DNA from: Myxococcales bacterium
GTDB taxonomy: Bacteria; Myxococcota_A; Polyangia; Polyangiales; Polyangiaceae
Reading direction: 5' to 3'
Assembly (NCBI GenBank): GCA_025359105.1
Contig: JANYHK010000107.1
Coordinates: 1 to 44,025 of the forward strand
Length of the DNA stretch: 44,025 bases
Numbering within the stretch: the first letter of the stretch is position 1; each line of letters opens with the position of its first letter. The position numbers were made by a program, and so were the translations under genes. The notes under the pieces are model-generated. The model worked only from the letters and a program-made list of their open reading frames with translations, ran no database searches and was not told where the DNA came from. Shown here one piece after another: positions 22,639-31,468 of this stretch.

Positions 22639-23274
22639 ATGGAGCGAGTGCGCGCGCTGTCTCCATTCCTCGCGCTCGTGGTGATCGCCCTGGCGGCGAG
22701 CCCACGGGAAGCGCGCGCGTCGAGCGCACAGGAGCTGGTTCGTGAAGCACGCGCGCACGAAGCGGCACACAAGGAGGAGCTCGCCTTGCGCCGCTACTCC
22801 GAGGCGCTGTCGCTCGATCCGACGCTCGCCGACGCCTACCTGGGGCTGGGCGAGCTGCGGGCCCGCCGGGGCGACGCGCGCGAGGCGGAGCGCGTGTACT
22901 CGGTCGCGATGGAGCATGTCCCGGGCTTGCGCGCGGCTCTCGTCGGTCGGGCGCGGGCGCGCTGGCAGATGGGGATGCGCGACGAGGCGGAGAACGATCT
23001 CTGGGCCTACGTTGCCGACACCGACGACAAGGCGGCGCTGCGCGAGCTCGCGGGGTGGTTCGGCGAGGAGGGCAAGGTGCCGGCGCAGCTCGCGGCGTGG
23101 CGGCGGATGCTCGCGGTGGCGGAGCGCACGAGCGACGCTGCGCTGGTGCGCGAGGCGCGGACGACGGTGCGGGCGCTGCAGATCCTCGTGGGTCCCGCCG
23201 ATCCGGTGAGCGCGCCCGTGGAAGGCGACGACGTGCGACGCGCGGTCGCGCGCATGGCCAGGCGGGGTGGCTAG
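22639..23274 (+). CDS. Secreted TPR-repeat protein
   Basis: The 211 aa begin with a Sec-type signal peptide (MERVRALSPFLALVVIALAA, probable cleavage after ARA near residue 27). TPR units follow: ELALRRYSEALSLDPTLADA near 47-66, YLGLGELRARRGDAREAERV, then RARARWQMGMRDEAENDLWA. The C-terminal 40 residues are basic. It likely acts in the periplasm as a protein-protein adaptor. It starts 34 nt after typA and may share its transcript. No conserved partner is evident; function unknown. Confidence 0.82.
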   Translation: MERVRALSPFLALVVIALAASPREARASSAQELVREARAHEAAHKEELALRRYSEALSLDPTLADAYLGLGELRARRGDAREAERVYSVAMEHVPGLRAALVGRARARWQMGMRDEAENDLWAYVADTDDKAALRELAGWFGEEGKVPAQLAAWRRMLAVAERTSDAALVREARTTVRALQILVGPADPVSAPVEGDDVRRAVARMARRGG

Positions 23275-23366
23275 GAGGGCGGCGTTTTTTGGTCGAGCGA
23301 GAATCAGCCACCGCCCCGAGACGAGCACCCTCCGGAGCCGCGCGTGGTTCATACTCGCCTCATCCG

Positions 23367-25040
23367 ATGACGACGTGGGCCAGGCAGGGGGCATGGGCGC
23401 TCGCGCCGATTCTGGCGGCCGGCTGCGCCGCGGGCGCGACCGCGCCGCCGCCGCCGCGCCCGCCCCCCGATGCGACGATCCTGACCGACGCCGTCTGGGA
23501 GGGTGATCTCCCTCGCATGCGGGCGCTCCTCGCGGCGCGCGCCGATCCCGCCGCGATCGACGCCCCCGAGTGGCCGCCGTGGACGTGGACGCTCGTGACG
23601 AGAGACCGGCCCGCGCGACAGCTCCTGCTCTCCTACGCACGCGACATCCACCCGGAGAACCCGCAGACGATCGCCGCCCTCCGCATGGCGGTGGGCCAAG
23701 GCGACGGCGACCTGGTGCGAGAGCTCCTGCGACGGCGCGTGTCGGTCAATCCGCCATCGGCGCGGTTCGCGAGCCCGCTCCTCGTCGCCGCGTCCACCGG
23801 GGACGTGCGGATGGTGGACGTGCTCCTCGACTCCGGCGCGCAGGTGAACGCCGCGGACGGCCAGGGCGACACGGCGCTCATGGCCGCGGTTCGGGTGGGC
23901 GCGCGTGATTGCGTCGAGCGCCTCCTCGCCCGCGGCGCCGACGCGCGGCTGCGCGATCACGAAGGACGAACGGCGCTCGCTTGGGCGCGCGAGGAGCGCG
24001 CGGACTCGCTCGCCGCGCTCCTCGTCGGCGCCGACCCCGGCTCGAGCGCCGCGGCGGTGTCGCCAGGAGCGCCTCCGCCCAGCGTGACGGTCGCGATCGC
24101 GCGGAGCATTCCTCTCGTTCAGCGCGGCGCGGCGGCGTGGACCAAGAAGGTGGGGTGCAGCTCGTGCCACCACCAGCCGATGGCGCTCCTCGTGGCGTCG
24201 GTCGCCGAGCGTGCGAACGTGTCGTTCGATCGGGCGCTCGCGAAGGAGCTGCGCGATCACCTGGCCGAAGAGGAGCTCATCTTCCAGGCCGAGTCGCAGA
24301 AGGCCCTCGCGAGCGACGTGGGCGTCCTGCGCGCCGGTCGGCTGAACAGCGGCGACATCGCCTTCGGCACCGGGCTCTTTCTGTCGGCGCGGCTCGACGC
24401 AGGGGGGCTCGCGCGTGGCGGACCGGAGGAGACGAGCGCCAAGCTGCTGGCGCGCCTCCAGCTCTCCGATGGCCACTGGCGGTACGGCCCGCTGCGCGGG
24501 GCGATCGAGTCGAGCGACATCGCGACCACGGCCCTCGCCGCGCGGGTCATCTCCGGCCTCGCGCCCATCGGGGACGATACGACCGCGCGGGTGGGGCGTG
24601 CGAGGCAGTGGCTCGTGCGCGCAAGCGCGTCGAGCGTAGTCGATCACGCCTACCGGCTTTACGGCCTCCACTGGACGGCGGCCGACGCGCCGCTGGTCAC
24701 CGAGCAAGCGACGAGGCTGCGCGCGCTCCAGCGGAAGGACGGCGGCTGGGGCCACGTTCCGAGCGCCCCCAGCGACGCCTACAGCACCGGGCTCGCGCTC
24801 GTGTCGCTCCACGAAGCCGGCGCGCTCGCGGTGACCGATCCGGCGTTTCGCGTCGGCATCGCCTACCTGCTCGAGCGGCAGAAGCCCGATGGTACGTGGC
24901 TCGTGCACAGCCGCGCGGTGCCGCTGCTTCCGTACGTGGACGGCGGCTCGCCGCACGGCAAGCTCCAGTTCATCTCGTTCGCCGCGACGTGCTGGGCCAC
25001 GATGGCGCTCATGTACGCATCCACGTCGCCCACGCCCTGA
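23367..25040 (+). CDS. Lipoprotein with ankyrin repeats, CxxCH motif and terpene-cyclase-like repeats
   Basis: The 557 aa start with a lipoprotein signal ending LAAGC (C20). Residues about 35-222 hold ankyrin repeats (ASPLLVAASTGDVRMVDVLL, GDTALMAAVRVGARDCVERL, EGRTALAWAREERADSLAAL). Residues 258-270 contain CSSCHH (C264, C267, H268), a c-type haem-binding pattern. Residues about 330-557 resemble the alpha/alpha toroid of prenyltransferase/squalene-cyclase families, with QLSDGHW (365-371), QRKDGGWG (455-462) and QKPDGTW (505-511). The DxDD acid of true squalene-hopene cyclases is not visible, so cyclase activity is doubtful. It is predicted to be membrane-anchored in the periplasm or outer membrane. 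Start ATG 23367 is set by the signal peptide. A 92-nt gap precedes it. Confidence 0.87.
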   Translation: MTTWARQGAWALAPILAAGCAAGATAPPPPRPPPDATILTDAVWEGDLPRMRALLAARADPAAIDAPEWPPWTWTLVTRDRPARQLLLSYARDIHPENPQTIAALRMAVGQGDGDLVRELLRRRVSVNPPSARFASPLLVAASTGDVRMVDVLLDSGAQVNAADGQGDTALMAAVRVGARDCVERLLARGADARLRDHEGRTALAWAREERADSLAALLVGADPGSSAAAVSPGAPPPSVTVAIARSIPLVQRGAAAWTKKVGCSSCHHQPMALLVASVAERANVSFDRALAKELRDHLAEEELIFQAESQKALASDVGVLRAGRLNSGDIAFGTGLFLSARLDAGGLARGGPEETSAKLLARLQLSDGHWRYGPLRGAIESSDIATTALAARVISGLAPIGDDTTARVGRARQWLVRASASSVVDHAYRLYGLHWTAADAPLVTEQATRLRALQRKDGGWGHVPSAPSDAYSTGLALVSLHEAGALAVTDPAFRVGIAYLLERQKPDGTWLVHSRAVPLLPYVDGGSPHGKLQFISFAATCWATMALMYASTSPTP

Positions 25041-25064
25041 GGGTGGCTCCGTCCCGGTCGAGGA

Positions 25065-25963
25065 TCACGGCCCTGCGTCGGCGCCCGAGCTCCCCATCAG
25101 CGGAAGGGTCACGTGCGGCAGGCGCGGGGCGAGCGCGTCCTCGTAGGCGAGATCGATCGCGCTCGTGAACGAACGGAACGGCACGGTCGGCGCGAAGTTG
25201 GCGGTGAGGACGCACACGCTCCCCGGCGCGAGCGTCCCCGTACAGTAGTCGTACGGTACCGGGGTCGCGCTTTAGGCTCTGTCGGAACGCTTCGCCCACG
25301 CACGCGAGGATGCTCGCCGGCCACCGTCGCGCAACGTTGGCGTAGGTCCACGTGAGCGAGTCCTGCATCTGCTCCGGGCCGACGAAGGCCCCGTTGGGGT
25401 TCCCCGCGTCGTAGTCTCCATCGCCCGGAGCCCGCGCCCACGTGACGAAGAGAGTGGGCTGCGCCCCCGCTCCTACGGCGAGATCGCCGAAATGGCGTGC
25501 AGACAGCGCGAACACGTCGGAGTCGTAGGGGAGCGCCGCCTCCTCGCTCTGCCCCTGGAGCACGACGTGCGTGAATCCTCCGTCGCGGATACGCCCCTGT
25601 GCGACGCCGTTGTTCCAGTGGTCGATGAGCCGCGCGCCTCCTTGGACGATCTGGTCCGTCGTGATCGTTGGAAGCACGCCCGACGTCGCGGCGATCCGTG
25701 AAAGCATGCCGGGCAGGTCGTTGACGTAGGTATAGCTGTTGCCGATGAAGAGGATGCGCAGGTCCTTCGGCCGCGCGTCGACGGGCGCGTCCCCGAGGGA
25801 GCCGGCGTCACGGGGGAGACGATTCGGCGCCCGCGTCCTCGGGCGAGCGTGGGACAGGGTTGGCTGCATCGTCGGCACCGCAAGCGGCGAGGAGGAGGAG
25901 CACCACCACCCCGGCGAACGTTCGGGCGGCGCGACGATGCCTCGCCGACGGAGGAAGGGGCAC
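25065..25963 (-). pseudogene. Frameshifted SGNH-hydrolase lipoprotein remnant
   Basis: Three reading frames each hold part of one protein. Frame one starts at GTG 25963 with a good lipoprotein signal (FAGVVVLLLLAACGADD) and stops at 25808. Frame two continues from there as an SGNH-type hydrolase: LRILFIGNSYTYVNDLPGML with the GNS serine, VVLQGQSEEA, TWARAPGDGDYDAGNPNG. Near 25262 the protein-like signal moves to a third frame, PYDYCTGTLAPGSVCVLTAN, ending at 25065. That tail resembles the CxGTLAPGxxC strand of Ig-like anchor domains. Each switch fits one extra base; the first lies beside a run of five C. The usual C-terminal D-x-x-H of the hydrolase is not seen, so an internal deletion is possible. 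Either a decayed gene or sequencing indels. Confidence 0.7.
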
Positions 25964-26021
25964 GCGTTCATGGACCACGTCACCAAAAAGAGAGGACGCG
26001 ACGCATCGCGAACTCCCCGCA

Positions 26022-27269
26022 CTAGACCCGAGGGACGAACGCGGCGTGAAGCGCCCGCTGGGCGTCTGCGAGGTGCTCGGCGTCGATCGTCGCTGCGATG
26101 CGGAGGGGGCCGAGCGTGAGCGTGCGCGGCGCGATCTCGCGCTGGGCGAGGACGGCGAGGAAGCGCGCGGACTCGAGGTCGAGCCCCTGCCCCACGACGC
26201 TCACGATGGCCTGCTTGTCGACGAACGTGACCCTTTCACCGTCGCCCATGTGCGCTTCGATGGCGCGGCGCTTGCCCTCCCAGTCGGGCAGGTTCAAAAG
26301 CGGAATGGCGACCTGCGCCGCGCCGCGCGCCGCGCCGCCGTCGACGAACGGCACGCCGAGCTTCGCGGCGATCTCGGCGAAGCGCCCGGCAAGCCGCGCG
26401 TCGAGCTGCGCGAGGACGACCCGATCGAGCCCCACGACGCCCCGCACATTGGCCGTGGGCTGCCCCGTGGGCTGCTCCTTGGCGATCGTCTCCTTGGCGA
26501 CGTTGCCGTCGGCGTCGACCGGATCCGAGGTCTTTCGCGCGTGAATGGCGATCTTGGCGCGCCGGGCCCACTCGACGGCCTGCGCGTTCAGGACCTTGGC
26601 GCCGGCCTCGGCCATCTCCTGCAGCGTGGCGAGATCGAGCGCGGGGAGGTGCACGGGATCGTCGACGACGCGCGGGTCGGCCGAGTAGACGCCGTCGACG
26701 TCGCTGTAGATCTCGCACCTCTCCGCGCCGAGCGCGGCCGCGAGCGCCACGGCGGTGGTGTCGGAGCCGCCGCGGCCCAGCGTTGTGATCTCGCGGCGGT
26801 AGCTCATGCCCTGGTAGCCGGCGACGATGACGATGCGCCCGCGCGAGAGCTCGTCCTCGATGCGGTGGGGCCGCACCTCGATGATGCGCGCGTCGAAGTG
26901 GCGGTCGTTGGTGATGATGCCGGACTGGCTGCCGGTGAAGCTGATGGCGTCGAGGCCGCGCGCCTGGAGCGCGATCGAGAGCAGGGCCATCGTCACGCGC
27001 TCGCCGGTCGACAGGAGCATGTCGAGCTCGCGGCGCGGAGGGTCGAACGGTGCACCGTCCGCGCGCGCGTCGCTCGAGGCAGCGGCAGAGGATCGCGCGA
27101 CGGCGCGGGCGAGCTCGAGGAGCTCGTCGGTCTTCTTCCCCATCGCGCTCACGACGACGACGACGTCGTTGCCCGCGCGCTTGGCCTGCGCAACCTTGTC
27201 GGCGACCTTGCCGAGCTTCTCCACGTCGGCGACCGACGAGCCGCCGTACTTCTGCACGAGGATGGGCAT
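26022..27269 (-). CDS. Aspartokinase
   Basis: The enzyme phosphorylates aspartate, the first step to lysine, threonine, methionine and diaminopimelate. It has 415 aa from ATG 27269, with AGAGGAGAAG directly before it. Catalytic-domain motifs are VQKYGGSS (K7), the [19 protein letters not shown] region, the [20 protein letters not shown] loop and the [17 protein letters not shown] segment. The C-terminal half carries two ACT-like regulatory domains ([20 protein letters not shown] and [20 protein letters not shown]), so feedback inhibition by an end product is expected. Whether it is lysine- or threonine-regulated cannot be told. It follows an Asp-box protein by 64 nt on the same strand; no other lysine or threonine gene is near. 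Confidence 0.96.
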   Translation of the reverse strand: MPILVQKYGGSSVADVEKLGKVADKVAQAKRAGNDVVVVVSAMGKKTDELLELARAVARSSAAASSDARADGAPFDPPRRELDMLLSTGERVTMALLSIALQARGLDAISFTGSQSGIITNDRHFDARIIEVRPHRIEDELSRGRIVIVAGYQGMSYRREITTLGRGGSDTTAVALAAALGAERCEIYSDVDGVYSADPRVVDDPVHLPALDLATLQEMAEAGAKVLNAQAVEWARRAKIAIHARKTSDPVDADGNVAKETIAKEQPTGQPTANVRGVVGLDRVVLAQLDARLAGRFAEIAAKLGVPFVDGGAARGAAQVAIPLLNLPDWEGKRRAIEAHMGDGERVTFVDKQAIVSVVGQGLDLESARFLAVLAQREIAPRTLTLGPLRIAATIDAEHLADAQRALHAAFVPRV

Positions 27270-27333
27270 CTTCTCCTCTTTCGACGATAACGCCTCGTCC
27301 GCGATTAGCATGCCGCGGCAGGGCCGGACAAAC

Positions 27334-28749
27334 TCAGCGCGGCCGAAGAATGGCGACGCCGAACGGACCGACGGCCCACGCCAGACGCGACGCGTCGCTC
27401 CACGCGAGGTCGAGGACGCGCGGATCGTCGCCTTCGTCCGCCTCGCCCCCAATCTCCACCACGATCCGGGCGATACCGTCGGCCCCGGCACGCGCGATCC
27501 ACGAGCGATCCTCGGCTGCAGCGTGCAGGGCCACGAGCGTCGTCCCGTCGTCGTCGAGGAGCGTCAGGGCGGTGACGCTCCCGGTCCCCTCCAGTCGCTC
27601 CCATGGCCCGCCGTCGCTGCGAAACGCGCCGGCGCCAGGCACGGCCACGACGACGAAACGGCCACGGGCTCGCACGAGCGGGGTCGCGGCTTCGGGCACC
27701 GTCGGAAGGGCTGCGCCCCATGGAGCCATCGGGGTGCCCCGAACCACGGCGCCATGCCGCAGCGCGACGAGCTCCCCGGCCGGGGTCGCGGTCAGGGCGT
27801 CGACCCCGTCGGCCGCGCGGGCCAACCACGTGACGCCGCGGTCGCCGCTCTCCACGAGCGCGCCCCCGGCCGTTCTCACCCAGATGTGCGTTCCGTGAGC
27901 GGCGATCTCCACGATCGGGCCCGCCCCGAGCTCGCCCCAGCCGTGTACCTCGCGGAGGCGCGGCCCGTCTCCCACGAAGAGGCCGTGGGCTGTCGCGGCG
28001 ACGACACCGTCGGAAAGGAGTGCAACCCCCGCGACTGTCGAGCCATGGATCGAATCGCCGCCCAGCGGCGCGGCGCCCTGGGCGTCGACGCGGAGGACGC
28101 TGGACGCGGCGACGAGCGCGGTGTCGGGCGCACCCAGGGGCACGACCCCACGCGCCAGGCCGATCTGCGGCACCCACGTCGCTCGTTCCCAGGCGCGATC
28201 GTCCCAAGGCGGCCGCTCGTCACCGCCCACCGTCGGCCAGGCGTCCGCGAAGACCCCGTCCTCGAGCTCGCCGTCGGCGTCGGCGTCGAGCCGCGGCAGG
28301 TCTTCTTCCCGGAGGGCCTCGTCCGCCGCTTCAGGTCCCTCCTCGCCGGCGTCACCCGCGAGGGCGGCCCCCGCCCCATCGAGGCCAAAATCTTCATCAC
28401 CTACGCCGGGTTCGTCCGCATCTTCGAGAAAGTTATTCAGCTCCTGGTCGTCGAGCTCATGAGACCCAACATCGAGCTCCTCGGCGTCCGTGGCGTCGTC
28501 GAGCCAGCCGCCCTCGGCGGTCAGCGCTTCGTCCTTCGCGGCTTCCGCCTCGAATGCGTCCACAGGATCGCCCTCGCCGGTCGTGTCATCGAGCAGGTTT
28601 TTGGCATTCTCGTCGTCGCCGTCGTCGACCTCGTCGGGATCGCTGGGCGTCCCCTCGGCATCTCCCCCCTCGCCGTCGAGCGGCGGCAGCTCGCCGAGGC
28701 CGTCGTCGTCGAGCTCTTCGTTTCGCTTCGGGAGAGGGGCCGCGTCCAT
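27334..28749 (-). CDS. Acidic N-terminus plus Asp-box (BNR) beta-propeller-like protein
   Basis: From ATG 28749 the protein is 471 aa. Residues 1-185 are extremely acidic and low-complexity (many DD, DE and EE). Residues about 190-471 are repeated short beta strands of propeller type: [42 protein letters not shown]. At 301-308, SGDRGVTW is a perfect Asp-box (SxDxGxTW); [11 protein letters not shown] is a weaker second copy. Asp-box propellers occur in sialidases and in Ycf48-like assembly factors. No sialidase active-site set is evident. There is no signal peptide, so it is probably cytoplasmic. An in-frame ATG at 28761 adds four residues. It lies upstream of aspartokinase on the same strand; no functional link is known. 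Confidence 0.8.
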   Translation of the reverse strand: MDAAPLPKRNEELDDDGLGELPPLDGEGGDAEGTPSDPDEVDDGDDENAKNLLDDTTGEGDPVDAFEAEAAKDEALTAEGGWLDDATDAEELDVGSHELDDQELNNFLEDADEPGVGDEDFGLDGAGAALAGDAGEEGPEAADEALREEDLPRLDADADGELEDGVFADAWPTVGGDERPPWDDRAWERATWVPQIGLARGVVPLGAPDTALVAASSVLRVDAQGAAPLGGDSIHGSTVAGVALLSDGVVAATAHGLFVGDGPRLREVHGWGELGAGPIVEIAAHGTHIWVRTAGGALVESGDRGVTWLARAADGVDALTATPAGELVALRHGAVVRGTPMAPWGAALPTVPEAATPLVRARGRFVVVAVPGAGAFRSDGGPWERLEGTGSVTALTLLDDDGTTLVALHAAAEDRSWIARAGADGIARIVVEIGGEADEGDDPRVLDLAWSDASRLAWAVGPFGVAILRPR

Positions 28750-28888
28750 GGTGCGGCGCATCCTAGCGCACTCGGGAGAACTGGCGCCGGCCAGCCTCAC
28801 CCATGACGTAGAAGTCGCGCCCGCCTCCCATGACCCCCCAGGCCACGGCCAAATTTCGTCGGCACGGTCGCTGCAGGAGTGGTGAGGT

Positions 28889-29038
28889 ATGTCGCAGCGG
28901 GCGCATATGTGGATTCGCCTGGTGGCCCTGGCCATCCTCGTGGCGATCGCGTGTCTCCCCCATGGCGAGCGCGGTAGCGAGAGCGCCGGCAGCTTCGGCG
29001 CCGGCAGCCACGCAGCGGAAGTCGCCCGCAACAAGTAG
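28889..29038 (+). CDS. Small predicted secreted or lipoprotein-like ORF (49 aa)
   Basis: The 373-nt gap between the divergent genes at 28749 and 29123 holds this short frame. AGGAG at 28875-28879 sits 9 nt before ATG 28889, one of the better ribosome binding sites in the window. The peptide starts MSQRAHMWIRLVALAILVAI, a basic then hydrophobic leader, followed by AC at residues 21-22 (lipobox-like AIAC) and a short Gly/Ser/Ala-rich tail. I do not recognise it. It could be a small lipoprotein or a chance ORF; no conservation can be tested here. The rest of the gap shows nothing clear except room for the promoters of the flanking genes. Confidence 0.42.
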   Translation: MSQRAHMWIRLVALAILVAIACLPHGERGSESAGSFGAGSHAAEVARNK

Positions 29039-29122
29039 CCGTCCCGGCACGCATTTCGGGGACCTTTCTTTCGCGCGTTGCGCCAGCGGGGCGCTGCCCG
29101 TACCTTCCGGTCAACCCGACCG

Positions 29123-30121
29123 ATGCGACTGCTCATCCTGTCCCGAAACGCGACCCTCTACTCGACGAGCCGGCTCGTCCTGGCCGCGCGTTCCCGTGGG
29201 CACGAGGTGACCGTCGCCGACCCGCTGGACTTCCACATCGTCATCTCCCGGGGGCGCCCGTCCATGTTCCTGGGGGACAGGCCAGTGCCGCACGCCGACA
29301 TCGTCCTGCCGCGCATCGGCGCCTCGATCACCAACTACGGGCTCGCCGTCGTCCGCCAGTTCGACATGATGGGCGTGCCGGTCCTCAACACCGCGGTGGC
29401 CATCGCGCGCTCGCGCGACAAGCTCCGGGCGATGCAGCTCCTGACGAAGAAGGACATCGACGTCCCCAAGACCGTCTGCGCGCGCACCCCCGACTCGATC
29501 GATCTCGCCCTCAGCTTCGTGGGCGGCTGTCCGGCGATCGTGAAGCTCCAGCAAGGCACCCAGGGGATAGGCACGATGATCGCGGAGACGCCCCAGGCGG
29601 TCTCGTCGCTCCTCGAGACGCTCTGGGCGATGGGCCAGGACATCATCCTGCAGGAGTACATCTCGGAGTCGAAGGGGCGGGACTACCGGGCCATCGTCGT
29701 CGGCGGACGCGTCATCGCGGCGATGCGCCGGCAGGCCAAGGCCGGGGAGTTCCGTTCGAACCTGCACCGCGGCGGCCTCGGCGTGCGCGTCAACATGGAC
29801 AAGCGCTACACGCAGATCGCGGTGGCGGCGGCGAAGGTCATGGGCCTCGAGGTCGCCGGCGTCGACATGCTCGAGGGCAAGGACGGTCCGAAGATCCTCG
29901 AGATCAACAGCTCGCCGGGCCTCGAAGGGATCGAGCGCACGAGCGGCGTCGACGTCGCCGGTGCCATCGTCGCCCACGCCGAGCGTTACCTCGCGCGCCG
30001 CCGCAAGCGCCGCAAGCGCCGCGATCTCGTCATCGACGACGAGCGCCGCACGCGCCGCCTCAAAGAAGAGGAGGTCGAGACGACCCAGCCGAGGAAGCGG
30101 ACCGCGGTCCGCGGGGGCTGA
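29123..30121 (+). CDS. rimK: RimK-like ATP-grasp ligase (ribosomal protein S6 glutamate ligase family)
   Basis: RimK adds glutamate residues to the C-terminus of ribosomal protein S6 and related targets. The 332 aa start at ATG 29123 (MRLLILSRNATLYSTSRLVL), a typical RimK N-terminus; the frame upstream is not protein-like. Motifs include ADIVLPRIGASITNYGLAVV, RSRDKLRAMQLL, the ATP-grasp core VKLQQGTQGIGTMIAE, QEYISESKGRDYRAIVVGG, and the metal-binding GPKILEINSSPGLEGIE. Usual length is near 300: about 40 extra C-terminal residues are strongly basic (RRRKRRKRRD and KPRKR-like), perhaps an RNA or ribosome contact. The crotonase gene begins 2 nt after the stop, so the two are cotranscribed. Substrate specificity is inferred from family only. 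Confidence 0.92.
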   Translation: MRLLILSRNATLYSTSRLVLAARSRGHEVTVADPLDFHIVISRGRPSMFLGDRPVPHADIVLPRIGASITNYGLAVVRQFDMMGVPVLNTAVAIARSRDKLRAMQLLTKKDIDVPKTVCARTPDSIDLALSFVGGCPAIVKLQQGTQGIGTMIAETPQAVSSLLETLWAMGQDIILQEYISESKGRDYRAIVVGGRVIAAMRRQAKAGEFRSNLHRGGLGVRVNMDKRYTQIAVAAAKVMGLEVAGVDMLEGKDGPKILEINSSPGLEGIERTSGVDVAGAIVAHAERYLARRRKRRKRRDLVIDDERRTRRLKEEEVETTQPRKRTAVRGG

Positions 30122-30122
30122 A

Positions 30123-30917
30123 GTGGGGACCGACGTGCGGGCGCGGGCGCTCAAGATCGAACGCATCGACCGGACCCTGGTCTGGACCATCGCGCGTCCC
30201 GAGGCGAAAAACGCGCTGAACCGCGACACGATGGGGCTCCTGCTGCAGGCGGTCAGCGACGCGGCGAAGGATCCGACGCTCCGCGCGGTGGTGCTCACGG
30301 GCGAAGGGGACGCGTTCGTGTCGGGGGGCGACCTTCGCGAGCTGCGCGATGCGACGACGCCGGCGCAGGCCGAGGAGTTCAGCCGCGTCGGCGCGGAGCT
30401 CTGCGAGAAGCTAGAGGCGCTCCCGGTCCCCGTGATCGCGGCGATGCCCGGTCCCGCGTTCGGCGGCGGCGCCGAGCTCGCGCTCGCGTGCGATCTGCGC
30501 ATCGCCGACACGCGCGCGCGTATCAGCTTCCGCCAGGTGCGCCTGGGCGTCACGACCGCATGGGGCTCGATCGCGCGGCTCGTCGCGCTCGTCGGGCGCG
30601 GCACCGCTGCGCGGCTTCTCTACACGAGCCACGAGATCTCGGCGGCGGAGAGCAAGGCCATGGGGCTGGTCGACGAGGTCGTCGCGAACGGATCGTGCGT
30701 GGAGGTCGCGATTGCCTGGGCCCTCGACGTGACGCAGGGCTCACCGGCGGCGATCGCGTCGATGAAGGCGCTCCTCCGCACGGCATGCGCACCCGCCAAC
30801 GCGCTCGCCGTCGAGGAGCGGAGGCGCTTCGTCGAGACCTGGACGGGGCTCGATCACGCCGAGGCGATGAACGCCTACTTCGAGCGCCGTCCGCCGAAAT
30901 GGCGCGACCGATCCTGA
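30123..30917 (+). CDS. Enoyl-CoA hydratase/isomerase (crotonase) family protein
   Basis: The 264 aa from GTG 30123 have the crotonase fold. The two oxyanion-hole segments are present (DAFVSGGDLREL near 63-74; GPAFGGGAELALACDLRIAD near 110-129). The first catalytic glutamate is kept (E118 in GGGAEL). The second, normally in a PExxLG motif, is replaced: SFRQVRLGVTTAWGS has Q138. TTAWGS resembles the P-S-W-G-G of ethylmalonyl/methylmalonyl-CoA decarboxylase-like members, so classical hydratase activity is doubtful. A second GTG at 30135 is an alternative start. It sits 2 nt after rimK, an unusual pairing. The CoA substrate is unknown. Confidence 0.88.
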   Translation: MGTDVRARALKIERIDRTLVWTIARPEAKNALNRDTMGLLLQAVSDAAKDPTLRAVVLTGEGDAFVSGGDLRELRDATTPAQAEEFSRVGAELCEKLEALPVPVIAAMPGPAFGGGAELALACDLRIADTRARISFRQVRLGVTTAWGSIARLVALVGRGTAARLLYTSHEISAAESKAMGLVDEVVANGSCVEVAIAWALDVTQGSPAAIASMKALLRTACAPANALAVEERRRFVETWTGLDHAEAMNAYFERRPPKWRDRS

Positions 30918-30927
30918 ATTCAGCCGG

Positions 30928-31428
30928 TCAAGGGGTCAAAGGAGCGACGCGCGGATCGACGATGACCCGGACGCTCGTCCCCTCGAAGGGCTGAAGCTCC
31001 GGGCCGGCGGCGCACATCTCGCCGCCCGAAGCGCCGGCGCGCGCCATCTCGCGCAGGCGGGCGACGCGCGCCAGGTGCGCGCGTGCGAGGACGGCGTCCC
31101 CTTCGCGGGCCGCGTCGCGCGCGCCCCTGGCCTCCTCTCGCGCCACGCGAAGCGCGACGTCTACGCGGCTGAGCGCTTCGTCGAGGCAACCCACTGCGCG
31201 GGTCAGCTTCTGGGTACGGGCCCGTCGAAGGAGTCGCCGGACATGCTCGCTCGACGCGTCCATCGCCACGACGAGCGCGTCCGCCTGCGTCGCGGCTGCG
31301 CGCGCCTCGGCTCCCTCCTCAGGCGCAGGCGCAGACGCAACAGCGATGCCCTCCGTCGAGATCGACGCGAAGGCGAGAACGAGTGCACTTCCGCCACGGA
31401 TGAGGGCGTTCATGGCGGGGTTGCGCAT
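30928..31428 (-). CDS. Predicted secreted protein, helical, unknown function
   Basis: The 166 aa begin with a signal peptide (MNALIRGGSALVLAFASIST, cleavage probably near ASA at about 32). The mature part is a long amphipathic helical region rich in Ala, Arg and Glu (HVRRLLRRARTQKLTRAVGC, EALSRVDVALRVAREEARGA), followed by a short beta-like end (GTSVRVIVDPRVAPLTP). The pattern of two cysteines around a helical hairpin, with a VxVIxDP end, reminds me of small secreted proteins common in myxobacterial genomes, but I cannot name a function. It converges on the crotonase gene with a 10-nt gap and follows the alpha/beta hydrolase gene by 40 nt. Confidence 0.72.
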   Translation of the reverse strand: MRNPAMNALIRGGSALVLAFASISTEGIAVASAPAPEEGAEARAAATQADALVVAMDASSEHVRRLLRRARTQKLTRAVGCLDEALSRVDVALRVAREEARGARDAAREGDAVLARAHLARVARLREMARAGASGGEMCAAGPELQPFEGTSVRVIVDPRVAPLTP

Positions 31429-31468
31429 TTGCCTGGCTCACCCAAATTGGTGGCCTCCGCGGCGCCGT

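Noticed and set aside
23367-25040. True squalene-hopene cyclase
   Set aside because: The catalytic DxDD motif is not visible, and the toroid part is short (about 230 residues against more than 600).
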